Origin: Apophysomyces variabilis
Taxonomy: Eukaryota > Mucoromycota > Mucoromycetes > Mucorales > Mucoraceae
DNA: 64,000 bases
Direction of reading: 5' to 3'
NCBI GenBank assembly: GCA_002749535.1
Contig: MZZL01000390.1
Span: forward strand, 668,253 to 732,252
Of this stretch, positions 55,059 through 64,000 are shown piece after piece; position 1 is the stretch's first letter, and every line of letters begins with the position of its first letter. A model generated the notes under the pieces. It was not told the origin of the DNA. It did no database searches and worked only from the letters and a program-made list of their open reading frames with translations. The position numbers and the translations under genes were made by a program.

Positions 55059-56270
55059 ATGTTTGCTTTACGTCGTGCTGCTACCGCTCTTCCTCGCGTT
55101 GCCCGTCTGTCCTCGGCTATTCGTCCTCAAGCTTTGGCTCGCCCAGCAGTACCAGCTATTTCCAGCGTGCTGACAGGTCGCGAGACCCACTTCTCGCGTG
55201 GCCTTAGCACTCTGACCGAGCAACAGACCGCCACCATTCAAAGTAAACAAAACGCAAACAATCAGAATTGACTTATGGACTTGCTGATTTAGAGTCTGCT
55301 CCTCATTGGACTGCTCAGGCTCTTGTCAATGGCGAGATCACAGACGTGTCTTTGACTGATTACAAAGGCAAATTCTTGGTGATGGTAAGGTTTAATATTT
55401 TTTTTATCATGGGTCCATTCTATCAACATTTCTTATGATTCACTGTTTGTTTTCAGCTCTTTTATCCTGCTGATTTTACTTTTGTCTGTCCCACTGAAAT
55501 CCTGGCTTTCTCGGATCGCGTTGAAGAGTTCCGCAAGCTTGGTGCTGAAGTAGTTGGCATTAGCGTGGAGTAAGTACATTTGGCATGAAAAATGTGGGGT
55601 TTCTTATGCAGTTCCATCTTTAACCTCTTTTCTGTTTTATAGCACTGTTCACTCTCATCTCGGTAAGACATACAATGGATAAGCTCTCCTTTTTTGTTAT
55701 CATTGCTTTTTAACTTGCTTGTAGCCTGGACCAATGTGCCTAGAAAGCAAGGTGGACTGGGCAATGTTAACATCCCTCTTGGTAAGAAATTGTTTATTAT
55801 TTATTACCCCGCACATGGACTGACCCCATCTATGCCAAATTAGTCTCCGACATCAAGAAGGAGATTGCGACGAGATACAACGGTAAGCTCATGACACAGC
55901 GGAAGTTATTTATTGATCCTGTTTGATACGAATAGTCTTGATTCCCGACGCTGGTTTGGCATTGCGAGGTCTCTTCGTGATTGATCCTTTGGGTGTCCTT
56001 CGTGTTGCCCATATCCATGATCTTCCTATCGGTAGATCGGTTGACGAGACTTTGAGAGTGATCGAGGCTATTAAGTTCACCGACGAACACGGAGAGGTAA
56101 AGTTGAGACAATGGGTAGATAGTATCTATGTATGAGCTTGTTTTAATGATGATGTTGTTTTGGTTTGCATCTCTATCTAGGTCTGTCCTGCTAACTGGCG
56201 CAAGGGTGACAAGACCATCAAGCCCAACGCCAAGGAATCGTTGGAATATTTTAACGCTGTGAACAAATAA
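55059..56270 (+). CDS. Mitochondrial typical 2-Cys peroxiredoxin
   Basis: Eight exons (55059-55242, 55293-55384, 55457-55569, 55643-55662, 55725-55781, 55844-55882, 55936-56096, 56181-56270) give 251 residues; one is only 20 bp. The first 55 or so residues are an Arg/Ala/Ser presequence ([20 protein letters not shown]), pointing to the mitochondrial matrix as for PRDX3. [13 protein letters not shown] holds peroxidatic Cys103; [10 protein letters not shown] holds resolving Cys224. The Arg of the active site is in [12 protein letters not shown]. Both hyperoxidation-sensitivity motifs are present: GGLG and the C-terminal YF ([10 protein letters not shown]). It reduces H2O2 with thioredoxin and should be open to sulfinylation. 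AATAAA lies at 56276-56281. Confidence 0.95.
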
Positions 56271-56484
56271 ATGATAATAAAGCAAGGATGAAAGAGAGGA
56301 TATTGTTCCTGTATAACTTGACGGATTTTTGTGTATGGTCCTTTCTTGTGTTCAGGTGTCATTGGGCGGCTTCCGAAATGCAGGCTGCTGCTGATTTTAC
56401 GGAACGCACCTTGCCAAGAACTGCGTGTATTCAAAAAACCTAAACCGTTTCGTGACTTTTTGCTTTTCTGCCCTATCTTTTATC

Positions 56485-57553
56485 ATGAACAGACTCTTCG
56501 GTTCAACCAAAAAAACCCCAAAACCTACCCTTAACGATGCCATTTCATCTGTAAGGCTTGTTGCATGGACAACAAGGAAAAGAAAGACCGAATTTGACGG
56601 ATAATATATTAGACTGATAGTCGAGTCGATGCAGTTGAAGTCAAGATCCGCAAACTAGATGCGGAATTAACAAGATATCGAGATCAAATGAAGAAAATGC
56701 GAGAAGGACCTGCAAAGGTGAAGAGAACATGAAGCATAATTTCTATAACAAAGTATACGAAATTCACTTGGCGCTTCTAGAAATCTGTTCAACAGAAAGC
56801 ATTGCGTATCCTGAAACAAAAGAAGCTGTGAGTTGCTTTTACCGTCAAAATACTGTGCGAGAAGTATCCACTCAACAAGACTCTCTACGCAGATATGAAG
56901 CACAACGTGATAATCTCCAGCAACAGTCTTTTAACATGGAGCAAGCACAAATGACTACAGATAATCTGAGAAACGTCATGGCTACGGTGGATGCAATGCA
57001 AACCGCCAACAAAGAATTAAGGAAACAATACAAGAATGTGAACTTGGATAAAATTGAAGTAAGAAGGATCTATTGTGTAGGTCAGCAACCGGAAGGAAGA
57101 CTGAATCCTACTTTTTTCTTTTTATGCGTGCTTTAGCAATTGCAAGATGAGATGGAAGATCTCCTTGAACAAGCCAACGAGGTTCAAGAATCGCTAGGAA
57201 GGTCATACAATCTGCCCGAAGATATAGACGAAGCAGATTTGGAAGCGGGTCAGTTATTCGACATAAGGGTGCTTTTTGTTCTCTTTTTGGTCACTGATGG
57301 GTCACATTGCAATAGAATTGGATGCCCTTGGTGATGAACTAGAATTTGATGAGGAAGAGGTCCCATCCTACTTACAAGATGCCACCGAAGAACTGCCAAA
57401 AGCTGCCGAGACGGATCCAAAACAACAGCATCAACAACAGGTAAATTGGATTAAGATGGAAATGCACAGAAATTCACGACGGAAATTTAGAATGACGTTC
57501 AGTTGGATGAATTTGGTTTGCCGTTAGCTGCACAAACACCAATGAAAGCATGA
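56485..57553 (+). CDS. VPS60: ESCRT-III-associated protein Vps60/CHMP5
   Basis: Seven exons (56485-56550, 56613-56717, 56781-56827, 56893-57058, 57137-57248, 57316-57440, 57503-57553) give 223 residues. The Snf7-type helices follow CHMP5 closely: [62 protein letters not shown] and [18 protein letters not shown]. The C-terminus has [13 protein letters not shown], the MIT/Vta1-binding region, and ends [13 protein letters not shown]. It acts at the endosome in multivesicular body formation, binding Vta1 and modulating Vps4. One intron has a GTCAGT donor. It is convergent with SEC24, 90 bp between stops. Confidence 0.95.
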
Positions 57554-57643
57554 TTAGCCTTTTTCGTTTTTGTTCGTTTGAATGGTCAACGGAGGGAAGA
57601 CGTTATATTATTCCTTTTCTTTTTCTTTTTTGGTTCTGCATGC

Positions 57644-60600
57644 TTAGTATTGGCTCACTTTTTTCATTTCTTCTTGGATTTTACGGTGCAAGACACACAT
57701 GTAGTCCACATATGTCTGTACCTCTGCGTTGCGATCCTCCGCCATCCAAGTCGAGAATACAAATTCGAGAGGATCTATTTCTTGGCGAACAATTCGCAGT
57801 TGTAGGTAACGTGATCTTTCAGATTGCAATTGTCTCGCAATGTTATGAACTTGGTGTGATATGTCCGAGGTCAATGCCGGTAAAGCAAACTATGGGGTAT
57901 TTGGTTTGAAAGAGGTTCGACACAGAACAACATATCTTACCATATTGGGATCTATTTGATCCAATGTTGGTACCCCAAATACTCCTTCAAGGAATTCTGA
58001 GGATACTTTGCTTCCCAACCACAAAAAGAGATCGGAACCAGTGTCTAAAATATCCATATCAGCATCTGGTTTCTTAGAGTATGTCTGAAGCTATTACCGA
58101 TAAAATAAGCGCCCTTTTGGTCCAATCGTTCATAGGAGGCACGGATCATAGGAGGCAGATTGATTTCACCCTTATCAGGCATGCCACACTGTTGATAGAG
58201 GAATAAGTTAGCCCTTTAATCGCGTCATTTTCCCATAGCATCTTTATCGTAACTCTCACTTACCTCGTCATTCATATTATGCAATGCAAACATTCGTGGA
58301 TACAAAGTCCACACAAGTTCTTTCACACTCATGCCGTTAAACATTTTCATTGCTGCCGCCCGAACATCGCTATTCATATCCACACCCACTAAGAAAGAGA
58401 GTTAGACCATGGTATATTTGTTTCATTTGTGGGTTCTGACCTCCCCGCAGAGGATGTGATCGAAGAGAGGCGTGTATATAAACGGGTAATAACTTGAACG
58501 CTTCTGGAAGAATAAGTTGGCCTTGTGAAGTCGAAAAGGCGCAGTTGATGCGATAGGCTGATAGGATCTGCACGCAGTCTTCCGTCAATTTCTGATGGAT
58601 ATCTTTTCGGTTCTTGTGCTGCAATTCAAAAATAGCTATGCAAATATTCCATGCTAATTAGAGCCCTGTTTTGTTTTGTCTTTGAGTGTCGCTACATACC
58701 CTTTCGAAGCATAACACTAATAGAGGTATCTACATCGCCATATCTAAACACTTCTGCAATCTGATTGACCACGTTCAGGTGAAGGTTATGTACGCGCACA
58801 CGCCGCTTTCCGCATTTGGTGGTATATAAGAGTGCGCTCTGGAATGATACACCTCGATCGATATCCAGTTTACTGTCATGTTTCAACACTGCTGCAATTG
58901 CCTTGTCTTCATCGATACCAGCCAATTCCACATCGGTGTAGGTGCTCATATGGCAGTTTCCATAGTGATCAATCACTTGCATACCTAGTTTGCAGTATAA
59001 GAAAAGTTAAAGACAAACTTAATCTTAGCATGGACACCTACCATCAGAGCATCGGATACGCAAAACACCATCGTATCCTGCCTCACGATTCAAATCGTGC
59101 TGAAGCTGATACACCAACTTGCCTACTTCACGGTAATTGAAATTAGGGAAATAGCGTAGATCACCGCCTGTTAATTCGGAAACAACACCCAAAGTTGCTG
59201 CGTCTGCATACTGGCTAGGCAAAAGCCAAGTGTTCACGCAAACACCGTTTTTAGCGCACTCCTTTCCAAGCTCCTTATAACTCTCATTTTGAACAGCAAT
59301 CAGCGTCCTTTCTTTGTCTGTATTATACAACGTTTTGTTGTCTCGCGATGTCAAAGCATCTGGTCCATAGGTGGGAAGGCAAGATTGGAATACAAACAGC
59401 TGACCGCCTGTTTTCTCCTAATCCGTATATTATACATCAGCAAAACATAGGCATCTTGGCCTAAATAACTTACTAAAGCTCGCAAACCGCCACGGACAGC
59501 AGAAGTGAACACTGATTCGTATTTTCGCGTTTCTTCGAACAGGTTTGGTAAATTGTCGAGTAATTCAACAATAATATCTCTAGAACAGTCCACATCAACA
59601 CCTGTTTTTTTCTTATTTCACCGAGGACTTACTTTGACTCCCATGGATCCACCAGGAACCCATCTTGTAAGGGCAAAAACATATCATTCACGTCAGGTAC
59701 TACTAGCATTTGCGCCTGTGTCAAACTTGGCTACGCATAATACAGTTACATCATCGCTATTCAGAAATTCTCAAACGAGCTTACCGCTAGATTATAAAAA
59801 TGCACGCCTCGATCAAACGTGATGAGGCCAATTCTATTCCCTGGTCCAATTTTATGCTCAGCCGAGTTATTACCATAAAGCGCTTCTTTCAAGGCTTCAC
59901 AAGCAGCCTTAAGGACACCACTTTGAACGGATTGACTTGAAACGTCAATCGCAAACACACAACTCAAAGGCACAGGAGCTCGGGCGGAATAGTAATCTTG
60001 CGGTACTTCGAATTCTACCGAACCATATCGTAACTCTGGCCGTTGCTCGACATCGGCTCGACGTCCTGACATATCTACGTTCGCGAAATACCACGCAGGA
60101 ACTGTAAATGACCCACGTAAGATCATCAGTTGTTGGACCCAAAGCGAAACGATCAGCACTTGCCTTCGTTTGAATGGGAACAGATATTGCAAATAAACCG
60201 TTGCCCTCCTTGTGAAAACTGACACCACGGATTGATGTAGGTCCTACACCGTGTACATCTCACCGGGCCTTCCTCACCATGATTTACTATCTGAATAGGC
60301 ACCTCATCCGCCCTAAGTTTAGCCAATGGCTGTATCACCAAGCCAATTGGTAGTTTAGATGAATCAGCAAGGTCTTTGCTGAAAGGCATCTTATCCAACG
60401 TCGAACGCATATATCGAGGATTGCAATTTCCTAGTATGGTCAGACAAAAGATCATCAGCTTGGTGCCCCTATCGTTGCTATTTCTGTGCGCTGACCTTGG
60501 TCTAGGCCGATATAAGACGTTGTGGCGAGTGGTACACGATCTCGTTCGAGTGTTCCGAAGAATTTGTCTTCAAACATTGTTTGGTCTTGCTCCCTGACCT

Positions 60601-61423
60601 GAACAGGGGCAGGCATCTGGTCTGGGTCAATTCGAGGTCGTGGTTGTTGTGGAGGTCGCAGTTCAGGTGGCAAGTTTTGCTGTGAATGCGCATAGGGTCC
60701 ATTGTGGTACCCAATACCGGCTGATCCCGAAGCTGAGGTTGTCGATGGCGCGACTTGGGGTGGAGGAACCATCGACGGTGGTACAGCTGGCGAAGCCATC
60801 TGTTGTTGTGGTTGTTGTTGTGGAGGCAGTCCGTGTGGCCAAGGAGCAGCTTGTCCAGTAGATGCTGCTGACACTTCGGGATTTACGGCATAAACTCGCT
60901 TTGTTCGCCCAGCAACGACCGGCTATGTAACGATATCAAAAGAAAAACCGTAGTAAGATCAACTTGAATTTTTGCTCTGAAACTCCTCTAAAGCGCATGC
61001 ACGTCTTTCCGACAGTTACCTGAACCGGTGGCGGTTGTATATGCATGTTTTGCATGGGAGATACAAGGCCGGATTGCACTGGATTGACAGTTGGTGGAGA
61101 GCTGGGTCCTGGTGGAACGGTTGCTATGGGTTGTTGTGGCCGTGGAGGTGGAGGTGCAGAACCCATCATAGGTGGACGAATGGGATGTGGTGGCATAGGT
61201 CGGGCAGGGTAACTACCTAAAGCAATGGGACGAGACTCAATCTATCAGCTGGTTCTTTCAAAAGCGTGGAAACCTCTTTTATGTCGCATTATTCACCTTG
61301 AGGATTCATCAAAGGAGGTCGTCCGATCGCACCAGGTACTGTATTCATGGGCGCTGGCGGTCTTACTCCTCCAGGTGGTGGACGGGAGGGAGCATTAATC
61401 GGACGTGGCTGATTGACGTTCAT
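57644..61423 (-). CDS. SEC24: COPII coat cargo adaptor Sec24
   Basis: A gene of about twelve exons coding roughly 950-1,000 residues. The N-terminal 200-250 residues are Pro/Gln/Met/Gly-rich and disordered (MNVNQPRPINAPSRPPPGG). The zinc finger is PVRCTRCRTYINPWCQFSQG followed by FICNIC. The trunk and beta-barrel follow: FTVPAWYFANVD, PVPLSCVFAIDVSSQSVQSG and NRIGLITFDRGVHFYNL. Next come QNESYKELGKECAKNGVCVN, LTGGDLRYFPNF, then DVDTSISVMLRKGM. The gelsolin-like end includes FSTWMAEDRNAEVQTYVDYM and CVLHRKIQEEMKKVSQY. Sec24 pairs with Sec23 and selects cargo for ER exit vesicles. The start ATG is at 61421-61423 after a TC-rich leader. Several exon boundaries in the Pro-rich part were not fixed precisely. 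Confidence 0.95.
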
Positions 61424-62545
61424 CGCTCTTTTTCTGCTTTGACCAGTCAAGAGAAGTTGGCAAGTAAAAAGCGTCCATGCACGGGACTCCCAAATGGAAT
61501 GGTGACGTGCTGACTTTCTAAATGCGTGAATTTGGCTAGGCGTAACACACGAATAGACTGAATGACAAGAATATCAAAAGAAACTGACAGTATAAGGCAA
61601 CCAGCTATAGTTACCAAAAAAAAAGTTATATGAGGTATTTGACATTGACGCATAGTGCAAAGCCAATTTAACACCTTGGCTCTTTCTTGCGTACATGCAC
61701 ATCCATTTGCTAAGCTTGGATTCCATGCGTGCTTTGAGCAATACAACATCTTGCCGATACTTTGAGTATTCCGTAACTGCAACTTATTCCCTGCAGTACC
61801 GCAGCAGCATAGTATTCATTGGTTATGGATCCAGTATTTATGGATGCTGTGCTTTGCTTCCTTTAGACAGTGTTCGATAAAAAGCGCTCGATTTCAATGC
61901 CCAGCTTGCTGCTATGGAAACCACTCTTCTTTGCTTATCCATAGTCTTGCATCATTTGCGCTATGCGATATGTTCGGGTAGATCTTTCCAGTGAATACTT
62001 AACTGGTGGCAGGCATTGCCCATGTACAATTTTGTGATTATCGAGCTATAGTTGGAATTTTCTCAGGGTGAAGTTGCAGCAGTAGGATACCACATAGAAT
62101 GAACTGTTCTTATCTGAATTGATTTATCCGAGATCTATCACCGTTTCTCTTGCAACCCTAGATCGAACTAGATATCTGATCTACAGAGTATCAGCACCTG
62201 TACGAAAGTCGAACACCGTCTACAATTAGTGATGAAAACTGTGAACTGCTATTGCTTACAATATATTCCATATATTGCCGCTACATTGAACATTACAGTT
62301 CTTAGATAGGTAATGTGGGCTGATATTCAAGCAGAATACATTTTTGGCTACGGAATTCCAAAGGTTCAAGCAATTGTCAGCATAAAATTAGTCTTTTTCT
62401 AAGGAATCCAAAATATGAAAGCTATGACAATATGCCAAGTATTGCAATACTAAATCATTTATTGTTCATCTTTTCATTGTGTGCAAAAAAAAAAGAAAAG
62501 GTATTTTTAAATGCAATATTTTGCATTGCCAGATCTTACAATTTC
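61424..62545. other. Intergenic region of 1.1 kb
   Basis: Promoter of SEC24 and 3' region of the Myb-like gene, both on the minus strand. Short frames only. Confidence 0.5.
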
Positions 62546-63657
62546 TCATGCATCTGCCTGTTCATGTGTTCCTGACGAAGAATTGCAAGTGCATTTGTTT
62601 TTTTCACGTAGCTCAGCGTTTGTCTCGTTTAACAGATCTTCTAGATGGCTCACTTTGGTCATAAGCTGATTTACTGTGCACATTAGATTGGCAACCTATA
62701 AAAGTGGCGAAGCGTTAATATACATCACTAGTATCTTTTCTTAGATAGCTAAAAAGATGGAGTGTACCATAACAGTTGTACTCTCTTTCTGTAAAGTTTC
62801 TTTCAGCACTGTTTCAAGCATATCGAGAATACGTGTCATGGAATTGTCGGGTGAGCCAGCATTGTTTGCCGCATTAACCGATTGTCTAAACATAACATTG
62901 CTGTCCAGACTATTCTGCGGTTGTGATGACGACTGTAAAGGTTGTATTGCTCGCAGTGATTGAACTGACTGAACTGGCTGGGCCGATTGCGCTGCCGCAG
63001 GTCGCGATGATTGTGTTGATGTCTGTTGTGTTGCTTGTTGTGACAGCTGTGGTACGGATTCGGAATGCAGCGTAGAGACTTCACCGGTTGCAATAATAGC
63101 GGTTGAGGAATTATGTTGATCAGGAAGAGTACAAGAGGAAGTAGGTGCAGTCGTGGACGACGGGGACGAGCCGCGCAAGCTATTGCGTGGTTCTGATGGT
63201 ATGACAACTGGCGCACGTTTGGATCGTCTCGTTCTTCTTGACGTTGGATTGATATGATCACTAGCACATTTGTTAAGTCAGCATATTCTTCTTTTGTGCT
63301 AGGTAATTGCATTACCAACCTTTCCCAGATTTGCTTGGCTGCTACAATGTGTTCAGGTTCAACCGATGGACCTTTCAAAGTTTCTTTTTTTTAGGGATAA
63401 CGTTGAATAAGAAAAGAAAGAAGCAGATTCTTACCACGAGCAACATCAGCAAGTAGTAATCCTCTGAACCTGCTTCTCAAAGTTGCTTCTGGCCGAAAGG
63501 GTGCTGTGGGATTGCGACTTTTAGATATTGAGTTAAATCGTTTGGTTGCAGTCTGCCAACCACCCCGTGTTGACCATGGTTTAAGCTGACGCAAGACATC
63601 CAGTAAGATATCGATTTCTCTGTTTGTTAGATTTGTCGTGCCAGAAGCTCTGACCAT
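62546..63657 (-). CDS. Myb-like (DUF6818-type) DNA-binding protein with coiled-coil end
   Basis: Four exons (63435-63657, 63320-63383, 62768-63260, 62546-62695) give 309 residues. The N-terminal domain (residues 1-105) reads MVRASGTTNLTNREIDILLD, then LRQLKPWSTRGGWQTATKRF, ATLRSRFRGLLLAD, and EHIVAAKQIWE. This is the trihelical Myb/SANT-like module (DUF6818 type) found in many oomycete and fungal proteins. A basic segment (SRRTRRSKRAP) and a Ser/Thr/Gln-rich stretch follow. The end has heptads (LDMLETVLKETLQKE, NQLMTKVSHLEDLLNET), likely a dimerising coil, and a short Cys-containing tail. An ATG at 63714 would add a hydrophobic stretch ill-suited to a nuclear protein, so the inner start is used. 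It may be a transcription factor or a domesticated transposon protein. Confidence 0.75.
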
Positions 63658-64000
63658 ATTCGCACAAAGAAAGAAGGAAAGGAAGAAGAAAAGGGATTTG
63701 AGTTCATTGCTCATGGTTTCATCTTTGAATATCTCGCGGAGATTCAATTTTGTAGCCAGATAGGACTAGACTGGCTTTTTGGAAAATCACAATATTTGCA
63801 GAGAATGGTTTTGGCGTCAGTTAAGGAGCGATGCATGGATAATCTAACCATGACATGATTGTAGCAGTCAGAGTGGTGACAACTAAAAGCCATATCACTA
63901 TTACTCTTTTATCTATGAACAGACAACAAGTAAAATGTAATTGTTTCCAGAATATCCTGCGAACTATTTGTTTGAACAGGTACTTCTAACGTAACTGTTG
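63658..64000. other. Upstream region of the Myb-like gene
   Basis: A pyrimidine-rich leader on the minus strand up to about 63700, then AT-rich DNA to the window edge. No gene is visible. Confidence 0.5.

Noticed and set aside
63658..63714. Signal-peptide-like start (MSNELKSLFFFLSFF) for the Myb-like protein
   Set aside because: The hydrophobic stretch comes from the CT-rich leader; a DNA-binding protein would not carry it, and an inner ATG precedes the domain directly.
1..64000. CRISPR arrays, bacterial operons, rRNA genes
   Set aside because: None seen; the window is intron-rich eukaryotic DNA.

Overview
The window looks like nuclear DNA of an early-diverging, filamentous fungus, most likely Mucoromycota/Mucorales. 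It is AT-rich. Its housekeeping genes are cut by many short GT..AG introns, mostly 45-75 bp. 5' leaders are rich in C and T, and intergenic gaps of 1-3 kb contain decayed mobile DNA. The species assignment is inferred from gene content and style; no rRNA or other marker is present.

Layout. 1-3.3 kb is a graveyard: a CGACGAA-rich repeat with a perfect hairpin, a relic of a voltage-gated K+ channel pore (+), and a broken Fanzor/TnpB-type RNA-guided nuclease gene (-). 6.5-13.9 kb holds a two-RRM protein with a Lys/Glu/Pro tail, a Ser-rich hypothetical protein, an eIF4E/4EHP-like protein with a very long disordered N-terminus, and a small mitochondrial Pet20-like protein. 15.5-28.8 kb is gene-dense: a tiny spliced secreted Cys-containing peptide, an unrecognised 137-residue protein, the clathrin heavy chain, an LLPH/Ybl028c-like ribosome-assembly factor, a DTWD1-type tRNA acp3U transferase, succinate dehydrogenase membrane anchor SDH4, and an Ede1/Eps15-like EH-domain protein.

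28.8-41.6 kb is sparse: a possible 48-codon spliced gene, a DUF1774-like multi-span membrane protein, a class I methyltransferase and a dead CACTA/Tnp2-type transposase. 41.6-52.4 kb has ERG25, a TALE homeodomain protein, a Nudix hydrolase with an altered Nudix box, dynein light chain LC8 and a PIN/Ecm3-like carrier. 55-64 kb has a mitochondrial 2-Cys peroxiredoxin, ESCRT-III VPS60/CHMP5, COPII SEC24 and a Myb-like (DUF6818-type) DNA-binding protein.

How the genes relate. Several act in vesicle traffic (clathrin heavy chain, Ede1-like, Sec24, Vps60, LC8), but they are separate transcription units and I see no sign of a functional cluster. Two head-to-head pairs share short promoters (clathrin/LLPH-like and DTWD1/SDH4). 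Three convergent pairs have stop codons only 53-90 bp apart. Exon structures were assembled by eye from GT..AG sites and reading-frame continuity, so individual boundaries may be off by a few bases.
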